In this document: positions 36,401-42,217 of the stretch, piece by piece
Numbering within the stretch: the stretch's first letter is position 1
Layout: the number at the start of each line of letters is the position of its first letter
Source of the DNA: Siderastrea siderea
Taxonomy: Eukaryota; Cnidaria; Anthozoa; Scleractinia; Rhizangiidae
Reading direction: 5' to 3'
Length of the DNA stretch: 64,000 nucleotides
Assembly (NCBI GenBank): GCA_964030785.1
Contig: OZ034966.1
Location: 1,978,701-2,042,700, forward strand
Translations under genes and position numbers: made by a program
Notes under the pieces: model-generated
Told to the model about the DNA's origin: nothing
Database searches by the model: none
What the model saw: the letters and a program-made list of their open reading frames with translations, nothing else

Positions 36401-39400
36401 GTATTGGCGTGTTTTCCTCTTCTTTCGTAAACCTTCTAAAATCAAGCTTTTTTACTAGTAAGTAAGTAAGTAAAGTAAAGCCTTTATTTAAAGAGGGTAA
36501 AACACATAATAGTATATACATACTAATAAACTTGTGGCCCTCTATACTAAAACTATATAACTATACTGTAACTATTCGAGAGCTTTCCAAATCTTTTAAC
36601 CGCTTTCACATACTTTTCTAGTTAGTAGCTTGGAGGTGTTTTTCTTAGCGTCAAAATTGAGGTTGCACTTCCGAAAGTTATCGCTTCTGAAAAACTTCTC
36701 ATTACACGCAAAAAAAAAATTATTAAAAAAAAAATATTGAAGGTTCCTAGTTTGCAAAACAAATGCTGAAAAGAGGAATTGTGCCACATTTGAAGACTAT
36801 ATCGCCAAATATTGTTTTCCTCCAAAGTTGCACATGGGAAGCTGAACCTTCAAGACTCACCGAACCGAACCTTAGGCTCAGGTCCACTCGTGGGGGGGGG
36901 GGGGGGGGGGGAATGGGGGGTAAGGGGAATCATGGCAACAGATTATGATTTGTTACATTGAAGCTGTGCTAAAAGCTATCAAAAGAAGTTACTTATAAAA
37001 ATATAAATATATATCTACCTGAATATATTTTTAAAAGGTGGTTCATGAGAATTTCAGCATTTACACTAAAAGCTTATCCCAAAAAGGCTTTTGGGACTCC
37101 AATCAGCCATGAGGGGTAGGAAGAGAGCCGGGAAAAAGACTGGCACTAATTTTTATATTTCCGACTTAGATTTACTTTTTGAGCGAAATTAACAATTTTT
37201 TTTTACGAAAGAGCGCAGCAAGTGAGTATTGTTTCACACCACGGTAAAATTAAAAGTCATATCTTCAAGCCGCCTGGTAATTTTCTTTTTTATTAAATAG
37301 ATAAGAGTGATTTAAACAAGCAACGGTGTAAGAGCGGGAAATGAAGTCATCGGTAAATGGCAGACAGGGAAAATATTCATCCATTCGAGTCCTGGATGTA
37401 GTTTCCCATGAATTTTAAGAGTGCTCTATTTGCCATTAAAACACTCTTGTCTATATAATAAATATATGTAACAACATCTACATATATTATTTAGATTTAT
37501 AAAACACTTTTGCCAAAGTTAAAGATTCCTGACTATTGTTTTTTCCAACATTACCTAGTAACAGGGTTCCTCTTATGTGAGAAGCAATTAATTTTGTGTT
37601 ACCATGTTATGAGTTTAAGCTCCATGCATTCTGTCTTCTAGGAAATCTTCGGCTTACTTGTGGTGGTGCTTTGATCGCTCGTCGATGGGTCCTGACAGCA
37701 GCACACTGTTTTTATTTACTGGAACCCCATATTTGGAGGACGTAAAATCCGTAAAAATCCTCAAGAGTGAGTACTCAAGCTTCCTAATTGTGTTACCGTC
37801 CGTCCGTCCGTCCACCCGTCCAGTTATCCAACCATAGATCCCATCTCATTTCATCCGTCCAACCGCCCTTCCTTCCTTCCATCCATCCATCCATCCATCC
37901 ATCCATCCATCCATCCATCCATCCATCCATCCATCCATCCATCCATCAACTCCATCCATCCATCCATCCATCCATCCATCCATCCATCCATCCATCCATC
38001 CATCCATCCATCCATCCATCCATCCATCCATCCATCCATCCATCCATCCCTACCAAAGGCGTTCTTTAGATCTAAGAATACAACTTTACTGATCAAACTT
38101 CTGTCTTTATAATATTAAAACAACACCCGTAATTATGGACAAGGAACGCGGTTTACCGTCGAGTTGAGTTACCTGAAACCTCAATCTCAAACCAGTTAAA
38201 TTATCAGAAAGTTGTTCAAGATAACCTTTTCGAAAATTCTATCCATAGTAGACATATCTAAGATGTCTGGGATATTTTATACTTTTTTATTATGTATTCC
38301 TGATGCATTTTACCGTGTTTAAATGAAATTGAATTGAAATGAATTGACAATACTGAAATGAGACTATCAATGGAGTACTTTCCGAACACGAGCAAATTAA
38401 GTATGGAGCTCTCCAGGTCCATTACTATTTCTGATACACAAATTAATCTAATATCATCGACTTTGCCACTACGAGAATGTGCGCAGATCACACACTAACT
38501 TGACTTTTACTTCTTGTAGTATCGCTGAACTCTAACTTGAGAAACCTTCGACATTCTCAAAAATACAAGTTTTTTTAATTTAATGTAGAAAGTGATGCCC
38601 GAAACGTTTTTGACATTTATTTTGGTCAATTCGAAGTTTTTACGGCGAAAAACGGCATTTTCGACAAAACATTCACTTCCGCTGAAGACTACAGCGAGTG
38701 CTTGTGACGTGATGGACAGAAATAAGAGAATCACGTAAGAATTTATATGGAAGCTTGAGCTGGCTGAACAAGTCGGTGGAGGTTTTGTCGGATATAAACA
38801 ACACTAAACAGGTCACAGGGATGTCAGTGATAAACTAAAACTTTCTTAAATGGTGAGACCCGTCCAAATTAACAGTCGTAGCGCCACAAGCAGGAAAAAC
38901 AGAGCCGCGCAAGATGAAGCATTTTTTGTCGTTTCTGAAGACACATTATATCGCTGCAGGCTAACAGGTAGCGTCTGTTTGTTCCAGTATTTCAGTTTTC
39001 ATGGTGGATATCAAAAAGGAAAAAGAAATGGTCATGAGCAACTGCTGAAAATGCGATGTAAAAGCAGCCTTAATGCGAGAATGGAAGCGCTAAATAAATC
39101 AATGAACGACACGATGCGGGATCAGTCTCTGTCGGATAAAGAAGCTACAAGATCTGTCCTCTGTAAAAAAAGCTAATGGATTTCTCTAAACAGCCATAAC
39201 CTTGGTCAGTTGTTGTAGTAAAACCAGGATCGAGCGCGATATATTACTGACACAAAAGCAGAATGATTCGGTAACTAAAGGGATTTATGATGAAATGTAA
39301 ATTAATAAACAAGCTTGAGGTCAAACCTAGTGACCTCATACAGGCTTATTCGAGGCTTATGTTGTATCATTTGCCCGGGATCGCTTCTCATTTTGTAAAC

Positions 39401-42217
39401 TACTATGTCAGGCATAAAACAAAATTTATCAAGAGGGAAGATCAAAATAATAATTTGAAAAAGGAGTCTCTAAATAAATCTTGTAACAGCTTCTTTTAAG
39501 AAGCTGAAGTAGCGCCAAAAATCGCGAGGTCATAAAACAGTCGGGAAAGAGCCTCAAAGGACTGGCTCAAAAACGTAGAGAACAACGTTTGCTATTTGTC
39601 TCAAAGTTAGTCATGATCATCACTGTGAAATCCTTCAAACGTTCCCACATAAATATCATACTGAGGTAAAGGAAGGTAAATCTCTCAGTCATACTGCATC
39701 AGAGTATCCAGAGTGATACTGCAGAGGTCTTCAGAGGCACCAAATATTCCGCGTACATTTTAGTAATCAACTAAACAAGTCGTGCTCGTCTTTTCATTCA
39801 GTTTAATTTATCGGCAAAGCACAAACATTATTAGTAGCAGTGTAATGTTAGCCTGGTGTATCTTTATTTTGATTTTTAATCCCATTTCATATCTGTAAAC
39901 TTTCTCATAACAGTCACGGGGGGAATAACTGTAACGCGCTTATGGCTGAAGTGTTGCGACAACTTGCGTTCAATGCACAAATCTAATCATTTTTATTCGC
40001 CTCAAACTTAATTCTCTTCAAAGTTTTGCAATAAAATTTCCTGTGTCCTTCGAGTTATTTCAAAAGCGGAACGATTCGTAGCTTTAAAACCATAAATTGG
40101 ATGGATATATTTGTACAGAAGTGCATGTTTTTAAAACGCCGTAAGGGGAGACCTTTGACTTCCGGTGGGCACCGGATCCTCTCGTGACGTCACGAAGACT
40201 ATGGCGCAATAAAAATGGCGGCCAGTTTGAATTTTCAGGGACTTTTTTCATGTGAAAACGCACTTTTTTGGAAAAAAGAATTACGGATCCGGCATACTTG
40301 AAGTGTGTACTGAACAAATATGTGACCAGAAAAAATAGCATTTCTAAAATTTGCTAAAAGTAGAATATATGTTAATCGGGTGAAGACAAAGGATTGCATC
40401 GATGACAGAAAATGTTGATGTCTCTATATATAAACAGCATTTCATTACAAAAAAGTTAAATATAGCAAGTGCTTCGGCGTAGAAATTGACGAATTTCTCT
40501 TGTGGGATACCCACATTGCAAGCTTCTCAATGAAAGTGTCGTCTGATACGTGTACGTGTCACGAAAAAGATCAGACTTTTTAATCCAATATTTAACCTAA
40601 TCAACATTTATCAGTCCATAGTAGAACCATTGGAATGGTATTAGCTACAACTAAGCCGACCGATAAACTTCAAAGACTACAAATTCAACACGAGTGATTA
40701 CAGGTGCAGATCACACAATCACAAGAAATGTTAAACAAATTCGGCTGGTCAAACCTAAAGGAGAGGAGAAATAACCAAAAAGCCCTTATGATGTTTAAAA
40801 TTTCCAACGAAATGACGTCAGCTTATGTAAAGGATATTTTCCCAAGGAATATAGGAACCCCTGTCTATCACCTTAGAACCCAAGGGACGATTTTGCCATG
40901 ATTGCAGGGAAAGTTCCGCTTTTTCTGTATCTAATATCTCAAATACAAGAGATATGAAATGTGAGCGCTCCCTCCCTTCCCAATCCCAATCTCATTTTTT
41001 TTATTTTGGCCTCTTCAATATTTATCACCTTTTAATTAGTGTAACTCATTTTAATCGTGCATCTACTGTATTGTAACAAGTCTTGCACGGCCTTTGTGAA
41101 GAACAAATATTGTAAATCTTGGTAAATCCATCCATCCATCCATCCATCCATCCATCCATCCATCCATCCATCCGTCCGTCCGTCCGTCCGTCCGTCGATC
41201 CTTCCATCCATCCATCCAGCCATCCTCACTGTTTAAAAACAGTTTCGCATTTACTGGGGCCTCAATTTGGAATACACCACCAGATGACTTGAAGCAATTA
41301 CCACCTGTTAGTGCTTTCAAAAAGTAAATTAAGGCCTATAGTTCTGCATCGACAACAACAATTATGTAAACTATGTAAACTATTCGCTTTTATTCCGTTA
41401 ACATGTACACTTTTGTAATGATCCGTATTTGTACGCCTCACGGCTTTTAGGTAGAACAGATTTTCTATGTTAATGACATAATGACGTGGTTAAATAAAGT
41501 TTTCTATTCTATTCCACCCATTTATCATCCCATGCATCTTACAAAAGTTCGAGTATCTTTATTTTAACTTCTACTTCCATTCTTTTCCTTAGATACCAAA
41601 TAAAAGCAGGAGACCACAGCTTAATAAAGAACGAGAAATCACAGCAAGATATGGCCCCGGAGACGATTTTTGTTCACCAGAAATACGTGGATGATTTATT
41701 TTTAAATGACATAGCGCTCGTCAAACTGACAGAACCAGTGGAACTGGGCAGATTTGTACGAACTGTGTGTCTACCCAAAAAAGAAGAGAAGGATTTGGCA
41801 GTCGCTAAAAAATACGGTTATGCGGCGGGTTGGGGAGCAACAAAAGCCGTAAAACAGGGAGAAAAACATGAAAAGGCCGACCGATACTCTACAGTTCTTA
41901 AATACTCTGCTTACATAATTCAAGAGGACAGACTGTGTTCAAACAGATCAGCGCTGCCTTTCAACTCGACTGTGTCGTTTTGTGCCGGAGATGGAAAAGG
42001 AGGAAATGACACCTGCCAAGGGGACAGTGGGGGAGCTTTTGTTCGCGAAGGAAGAAGAGGTGATAGCCATCGATGGATTGCTACTGGTCTTGTTAGCTGG
42101 GGAGAAGGGTGCGCACAAAAGGATCAGTATGGATACTACACAAGAGTGCATCCATTTATTGACTGGATTAAGAAAACCATGGATGCAAATAGCAGCCCAG
42201 AAGAAGGAGAAGCATAG
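3212..42217 (+). CDS. Bf: Complement factor B-like gene (whole locus, 9 exons seen)
   Basis: The exon series CCP-CCP-CCP-VWA-VWA-VWA-SP-SP-SP encodes about 689 residues without a signal peptide. Junction phases are 1,1,1,2,1,1,1,2 and all junctions join in frame. This domain order is found in factor B and C2, secreted zymogens that bind C3b through the CCP and VWA parts and supply the protease of the C3 convertase. Acceptors and donors are consensus AG/GT at every exon. The first exon seen starts in phase 1, so at least a signal-peptide exon is missing; it may lie upstream of the window. The second protease exon carries a one-base insertion, and its last two exons are duplicated downstream. 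Each exon is listed separately. An alternative name would be a CCP/VWA/SP protein of unknown role, but no other family is known to me with this order. Confidence 0.85.
3380..4089. other. Intron 1, left part; nothing recognised
   Basis: AT-rich intronic sequence between the CCP1 donor and the Ty3 element. I see no exon-like open frame with splice sites and no repeat. Confidence 0.5.
4090..4273 (-). repeat. 3' LTR of the Ty3 element
   Basis: 184 bp starting TGTAAGAAAACTCGTTTGAG and ending TCTACA on the + strand. It matches 9749-9916 throughout, with about 14 extra bases after ACAGGATCC. The TG...CA ends extend to TGTA...TACA. Confidence 0.85.
4667..5036 (-). pseudogene. Ty3 pol C-terminal tail, broken
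   Basis: Overlapping minus-strand open segments follow the integrase in element order. They are acidic and proline-poor and resemble only the variable integrase tail. One segment carries an LYQRRQEE run, the other [10 protein letters not shown] at its end. They are in different frames, so no intact tail exists. Confidence 0.45.
5121..6043 (-). pseudogene. Ty3 integrase, broken
   Basis: Two overlapping minus-strand segments in different frames. The first has an HHCC-type zinc finger ([13 protein letters not shown]) and the core: [10 protein letters not shown] follows a segment where the usual first catalytic Asp is missing (TVQCS), then the second Asp is present in [10 protein letters not shown]. 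The second segment supplies [10 protein letters not shown] with the catalytic Glu region. The frame break between the Asp and Glu motifs and the lost first Asp show it is dead. Confidence 0.85.
6212..6580 (-). pseudogene. Ty3 RNase H, with a 60-bp internal duplication
   Basis: The minus-strand frame carries [20 protein letters not shown] and the NHHALTW motif, both typical of Ty3 RNase H, where an Asp usually follows the Thr and an Asp precedes HHAL. The N-terminal part repeats [13 protein letters not shown] twice because of a 60-bp tandem duplication at 6481-6600. Confidence 0.85.
6481..6600. repeat. 60-bp tandem duplication within the RNase H pseudogene
   Basis: Bases 6481-6540 and 6541-6600 are the same 60-mer with three differences (TG/GC at positions 1-2 and one T/G near 6527). 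The in-frame length keeps the reading frame open across both copies. Confidence 0.95.
6666..7875 (-). pseudogene. Ty3 reverse transcriptase, broken
   Basis: Three minus-strand open segments in series: 7875-7405 (the pre-RT region ending in [10 protein letters not shown]), 7357-7163 ([20 protein letters not shown], the finger motif) and 7100-6666 ([12 protein letters not shown], then the catalytic box). The catalytic box reads YMDN where YxDD is expected, so the second metal-binding Asp is lost. Stops separate the segments. Confidence 0.9.
8179..8421 (-). pseudogene. Ty3 aspartic protease fragment
   Basis: The minus-strand frame contains [11 protein letters not shown], the active-site DTGA motif of retroelement proteases. 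It is followed by an Asn-rich segment ending in ENMDCS. It sits between gag and RT as expected and is not fused in frame to either. Confidence 0.8.
8512..8599. repeat. Short hairpin element inside the Ty3 gag-pro gap
   Basis: The arms CCCCCTAAACAATGTTGA and TCAACATTGTTTAAGGGGGA are inverted copies. A second inner inverted repeat (AGTACAG...CTGTAC) lies in the loop. It looks like a small MITE inserted in the dead retrotransposon, but no target duplication was resolved. Confidence 0.5.
8964..9762 (-). pseudogene. Ty3 gag, broken
   Basis: Two minus-strand segments. 9762-9511 gives the N-terminus with [15 protein letters not shown] and a QPQQQQQ run. 9293-8964 carries [20 protein letters not shown], a capsid-like helix typical of Ty3 Gag. 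A gap with stops separates them, and I find no zinc knuckle downstream. Confidence 0.7.
9725..9748 (-). other. Candidate primer-binding site of the Ty3 element
   Basis: Immediately inside the 5' LTR, the minus strand reads TTGGTGGCAGCGAACTGGG. A TGG start next to the LTR is usual for tRNA-primed elements. I cannot name the tRNA. Confidence 0.45.
9749..9916 (-). repeat. 5' LTR of the Ty3 element
   Basis: 168 bp starting TGTAATAAACTCATTTGAG and ending TCTACA on the + strand, matching 4090-4273. It ends 61 bp before the CCP2 exon. Confidence 0.85.
9978..10145 (+). CDS. Bf: CCP/sushi domain exon 2 of factor B-like gene
   Basis: 168 nt, the same length and phases (1/1) as the first CCP exon, between ttaacag and gtaagt. 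It encodes one CCP module with four cysteines (PCPDP, FTC, IKC, PNC), an aromatic [10 protein letters not shown] strand, the GV turn and the KW before the last cysteine. A sequon NKT occurs near the end. The exon is intact although a Ty3 LTR ends 61 bp upstream. Confidence 0.88.
10226..10251. repeat. (AATTC)n microsatellite
   Basis: About five tandem copies of a five-base unit (AATTC) in intron 2. A poly-C tract with one TT interruption follows at 10344-10365. Confidence 0.9.
10376..13437. mobile_element. 3-kb TIR DNA transposon, no recognised transposase
   Basis: The ends are TTAAAGTGCACC (10376) and GGTGCACTTTAA (13437). The inverted arms run about 260 bp inward (to about 10633 and 13155) and include AAATAAATTCTGTT, TTTGATTTGGTT and GACGTCA blocks. 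The target site is TTAA if the element starts AGTGCACC, or TA if it starts AAGTGCACC; the sequence cannot decide. At 10745-10810 an ATG frame ([17 protein letters not shown]) runs into a good GTAAGT donor, which could be a first transposase exon, but no later exon is identified. Confidence 0.7.
12339..12400. repeat. (TTA)n microsatellite
   Basis: About 20 copies of the trinucleotide, inside the TIR element. Long Ile or Asn-type open frames across it are artefacts of the repeat. Confidence 0.95.
13438..17872. other. Intron 2, right part; repeats but no supported gene
   Basis: No exon of the host gene is seen. There is a (TACAA)n tract at 15566-15602. A direct duplication links 16625-16740 and 16905-17015 (both with ATGTATTTATATACTGT and GACAAACACATCG). 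Minus-strand open frames at 16315-16593 and 17192-17428 look somewhat protein-like but have no motif I recognise. The block around 15265-15430, with TCTTACCCATGGTGCTCCGC, has the look of a dispersed repeat. Confidence 0.5.
15566..15602. repeat. (TACAA)n microsatellite
   Basis: Seven tandem copies of a pentanucleotide. Confidence 0.9.
17873..18467. repeat. (CCAA)n minisatellite with higher-order unit
   Basis: About 600 bp made of CCAA/CCAAC tetra- and pentamers. A higher-order unit recurs every 50-60 bp (blocks AACAAAACAACCAACATCAA and AAACCATCCACCAACC). Long minus-strand frames (VGWLVG repeats) are artefacts. The array ends next to a perfect hairpin and the CCP3 exon. Confidence 0.95.
18468..18507. 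other. Perfect 17-bp hairpin upstream of CCP3 acceptor
   Basis: TCAACCAGTTTTCCCAA (18468-18484), loop TTTTCA, then the exact complement (18491-18507). It abuts the branch-point motif and lies 28 bp from the exon, so in pre-mRNA it could fold next to the 3' splice site. Confidence 0.9.
18508..18514 (+). promoter_or_regulatory. TACTAAC branch-point motif for CCP3
   Basis: An exact TACTAAC, with its branch A about 22 nt before the acceptor AG at 18534-18535 and followed by a pyrimidine-rich stretch. The spacing is typical for a branch site. Confidence 0.65.
18536..18733 (+). CDS. Bf: CCP/sushi domain exon 3 of factor B-like gene
   Basis: 198 nt, phase 1/1, between tattctag and gtacag. It encodes a CCP module of 66 residues with cysteines in RGCVN, YRC, RTC and PHC, the KGFELVG turn and GRW before the last cysteine. 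It is about ten residues longer than the other two, the extra length lying between cysteines 1 and 2 ([10 protein letters not shown]). It is strongly basic. In factor B the third CCP adjoins the activation linker, which fits its place before the VWA exons. Confidence 0.85.
18734..19197. other. Intron 3, left part; nothing recognised
   Basis: About 460 bp of AT-rich intron between CCP3 and the large TIR element, with no motif I can support. Confidence 0.5.
19198..24903. mobile_element. 5.7-kb DNA element with about 430-bp inverted repeats
   Basis: The left end TAGTCTAGGAGCCA and the right end TGGCTCCTAGACTA are exact inverted copies. From there 19198-19640 and 24470-24903 align as diverged inverted repeats through several blocks: CGTTGCACCCCCTGCTATAT, GAGGAATAC, TTGAGTT, CAAACTT and TGTTGCTAGGAGACGT. 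TAA flanks both ends (19195-19197, 24904-24906). The 4.8-kb interior holds only short open frames with no transposase motif I can name, so it is probably non-autonomous or decayed. The right end is 62 bp before the first VWA exon. Confidence 0.75.
24966..25194 (+). CDS. Bf: VWA exon 1: activation linker and MIDAS start
   Basis: 229 nt, phase 1 in and phase 2 out, between cttgcag and gtttgt. It encodes the linker after CCP3, with a cysteine (IFCND) and a basic cluster (THKRPPR), then the first VWA strand GLDLVFVLD and helix 1. The likely activation cleavage is after PPR (between 25057 and 25058): the following AINL segment puts the MIDAS Asp at residue 17, as in human factor B. The MIDAS loop is DTSTN, so the first Asp and Ser are kept but the last Ser of DxSxS is Asn. 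Confidence 0.85.
25195..26568. other. Intron 4; weak inverted repeat
   Basis: No exon is seen. A short inverted repeat, GGGTAACCCGCCT at about 25556 and AGGCGGGTTACCT at about 26139, may mark a MITE of about 600 bp, but ends and target site are unclear. A block with GACGTAAGAATTACGTCATG and GGCGGCCATCTTG-like sequence near 26225-26290 looks like a common intergenic repeat. Confidence 0.35.
26569..26873 (+). CDS. Bf: VWA exon 2: central VWA fold
   Basis: 305 nt, phase 2 in and phase 1 out, between ttttgcag and gtaaga. It encodes the middle of the Rossmann-type VWA domain: TRVALVTFS (strand B), helices around [12 protein letters not shown], the segment where the MIDAS Thr is expected, and the strand [10 protein letters not shown] with the MIDAS Asp, followed by a helix and FEIFAIG. 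At the Thr position the sequence reads [11 protein letters not shown], without the GTNT motif of vertebrate factor B. The rest of the fold is well kept. Confidence 0.87.
26985..27315. repeat. Diverged tandem duplication in intron 5
   Basis: Two units of about 150-180 bp share AGCGATTTT, CAAGCTC, GAAAATTC, CTAATTCCAAACAAAC, GAATACTC and TTCCGTCCAA blocks in the same order (about 26985-27135 and 27162-27310). Confidence 0.65.
27876..28258. mobile_element. TA-flanked palindromic MITE
   Basis: The left arm GCCGTATTTTTGAGGGAGGAAT and the right arm (complement of ACCGTATTTTTGAGGGGGAAT) pair for about 110 bp, including the shared CGTTGATGACGTCATA block. TA flanks both ends (27874-27875, 28259-28260). 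No coding capacity. Confidence 0.7.
28546..28932. mobile_element. TA-flanked MITE next to the Penelope element
   Basis: The ends CACTCGGTTGAAAAAACGTT and AACGTTTTTTCAATCGAGTG are inverted copies with one mismatch. TA flanks both ends (28544-28545, 28933-28934). The 387-bp body is non-coding, as in Tc1/mariner-type MITEs. Confidence 0.65.
29101..29790 (+). pseudogene. Penelope polymerase C-terminus with GIY-YIG endonuclease
   Basis: Open for about 229 residues to a TAA; the start shown is a non-ATG codon and the true start is lost with the reverse transcriptase. Residues 91-99 hold a CxxxxCxxC cluster (CNRSRCKTC), typical of the linker before the nuclease. Residues 131-165 hold the GIY-YIG nuclease: [10 protein letters not shown], then VQYIGETKC and the RFGEHR helix with conserved Arg and His. 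In complete elements this domain nicks DNA for target-primed reverse transcription. Without the polymerase it cannot move on its own. Confidence 0.85.
29931..29960 (+). ncRNA. Hammerhead ribozyme-like motif of the Penelope element
   Basis: The sequence reads CTGATGA, A, GGTGAG, loop TTTTGT, CTCACC, GAAA. This is the hammerhead catalytic core around a 6-bp stem II. Hammerheads are known in Penelope terminal repeats. An unpaired A after CTGATGA and the absence of a clear cleavage triplet after the following TATTGGGCAATA hairpin argue for a degenerate or inactive copy. Confidence 0.4.
30893..31733 (-). mobile_element. pogo/Tigger-like DNA transposon relic
   Basis: The ends CCTTATTACATGAAATTTTCGC and its complement GCGAAAATTTCATGTAATAAGG match exactly and are flanked by TA on both sides. 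Further inside, TTTCGCGATTT blocks also pair. A minus-strand transposase fragment lies within. The element is only 841 bp and lacks most of the transposase. Confidence 0.75.
31319..31609 (-). pseudogene. pogo-like transposase C-terminal fragment
   Basis: Reading on the minus strand from about 31609, [17 protein letters not shown] leads into an 87-residue open stretch with [20 protein letters not shown] and [12 protein letters not shown] before a stop. This resembles the C-terminal end of the DDE domain in pogo/Tigger/jerky transposases, where KP-HA-WL and the GW-AGI motif recur. The catalytic residues and the DNA-binding domain are missing. Confidence 0.65.
31741..32445. other. Intron 5, right part; nothing certain
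   Basis: Contains a GC-rich stretch (31745-31870) with a short inverted repeat GGGTGCGAAAGCACCC and a GCCGCTCGTTG...CAACGAGCGGC pair. No gene is recognised. Confidence 0.4.
32446..32573. repeat. 10-bp minisatellite (CTCGTATGTA)n, degenerate
   Basis: About 12 degenerate copies of a unit close to CTCGTATGTA, ending about 130 bp before the third VWA exon. Confidence 0.8.
32703..32837 (+). CDS. Bf: VWA exon 3: end of VWA domain
   Basis: 135 nt, phase 1/1, between ctcaaag and gtaggt. Joined to the previous exon it gives [14 protein letters not shown], the last VWA strand, then helix and strand ([14 protein letters not shown]) and the final helix ([11 protein letters not shown]). The GVG turn followed by ELxxIAS is typical of VWA ends. 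A stronger-looking internal GTAAGA at 32716 would shorten the exon to 13 nt and is rejected because the reading continues through conserved sequence. Confidence 0.85.
33122..33232. repeat. (ATC/GAT)n microsatellite cluster
   Basis: Imperfect trinucleotide repeat changing between ATC-type and ATG-type units, so the two halves can pair (TCATTATCATGATAATGATC). Confidence 0.8.
33766..33870 (-). repeat. Penelope-type 3' tail fragment
   Basis: The minus strand reads GGACTACACTCACCCGGACGATCATACTTCACCGACTTA. The same sequence stands on the + strand at about 63282-63325 after a second degenerate hammerhead-like core. Both look like the 3' tail of one Penelope family. Confidence 0.55.
34425..34573. 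mobile_element. 149-bp palindromic MITE (GGATAGTGATTTATCC type)
   Basis: The arms pair nearly end to end: TGGCCCCAGTTGTTCAAAAG at the left and its complement at the right, with ATCCACCGGATAAAT repeated inverted inside. It is a short hairpin element without coding sequence and ends 106 bp before the first protease exon. Confidence 0.75.
34680..34796 (+). CDS. Bf: Serine protease exon 1: activation peptide and N-terminus
   Basis: 117 nt, phase 1/1, between tctttag and gtattg. It encodes YSACGESPV and then [22 protein letters not shown] is the classical trypsinogen-type activation site: a cut after Arg would free Ile16. The cysteine before it is usually bonded to the catalytic domain. Vertebrate factor B and C2 lack this free N-terminus, so the site is a difference from them. 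This exon is present once and is outside the duplicated block. Confidence 0.87.
35353..36141. mobile_element. TA-flanked MITE with a paralogous empty site
   Basis: The ends CGTCTTTTACCCTTCATTAG and the complement of CACCTTTTGCCGTTCATTAAC pair, with further paired blocks inside (ATTCAATAACATTT and GATTTTCATTTTCATGTTGT). TA flanks both ends. Copy B of the duplication (near 47974-47987) reads AAAACTAATTCC with a single TA and no element, which is the pre-insertion state. Confidence 0.85.
36142..37641. other. Intron 7, right part; G-tract
   Basis: About 1.2 kb here is absent from copy B and is unassigned. A run of 20 G (36892-36911) plus further G-runs is a possible quadruplex or assembly weak point. 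From about 37488 the sequence again matches copy B. Confidence 0.5.
37642..37766 (+). CDS. Bf: Serine protease exon 2, copy A (catalytic His; +1 frameshift)
   Basis: 125 nt between gtcttctag and gtgagt, phase 1 in. It encodes [19 protein letters not shown], with the catalytic His57 codon at 37704-37706. Compared with copy B there is one extra T in the run after the cysteine (TTTATTTAC against TTTATTAC), so the frame shifts and meets TAA at 37743. Using a donor GTAAAA at 37742 instead would give a 100-nt exon ending in phase 2, which joins the next exon in frame. The extra T could also be a homopolymer error in the assembly. Confidence 0.85.
37869..38049. repeat. (CCAT)n microsatellite, copy A
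   Basis: About 40 copies with one interruption (CAACTC). It is preceded by CCGT units at 37797-37815. Long open frames of IHPS and GWMD type are artefacts. Confidence 0.97.
38050..40559. other. Intron 8 of copy A; no gene recognised
   Basis: AT-rich sequence, absent from copy B. An open frame at 38850-39176 has no known motif. The 40160-40240 stretch with GTGACGTCACG and AAAATGGCGGCCA looks like a dispersed repeat. Confidence 0.45.
40560..41510 (+). pseudogene. CR1/L2-like LINE 3' fragment, copy A
   Basis: Open segments read [35 protein letters not shown] and, after a CCAT/CCGT array at 41129-41220, [15 protein letters not shown] sequence at about 41240-41300. This is the C-terminal region of a CR1/L2/jockey-type reverse transcriptase. 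It ends with AAATAAAGTTTTCTATTC near 41500. Copy B has the same 3' end next to the same flank (CATTTATCATCCCATGCATC), so the insertion is older than the duplication. Confidence 0.75.
41129..41220. repeat. (CCAT)n/(CCGT)n microsatellite
   Basis: Tetranucleotide repeat that splits the LINE fragment of copy A. Confidence 0.95.
41593..42217 (+). CDS. Bf: Serine protease exon 3, copy A (terminal exon)
   Basis: 625 nt, phase 2 in, acceptor ttccttag, stop TAG. It encodes YQIKAGDHS, the catalytic Asp102 in NDIALVKL (41708-41710), AAGWGAT, and CQGDSGGAF with Ser195 at 42026-42028. Asp189 is present six residues before the Ser (NDTCQGDS), predicting cleavage after Arg/Lys, and SWGEGC and the C-terminal helix IDWIKKT complete the fold. 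The exon ends in a short acidic tail (SPEEGEA). Sequons NRS and NST are present. This copy looks catalytically complete if exon 2 is joined in frame. Confidence 0.9.

Noticed and set aside
37788..38096. IHPS and GWMD repeat proteins
   Set aside because: They are translations of the CCAT array; the same holds for 41032-41320 and 48230-48605.
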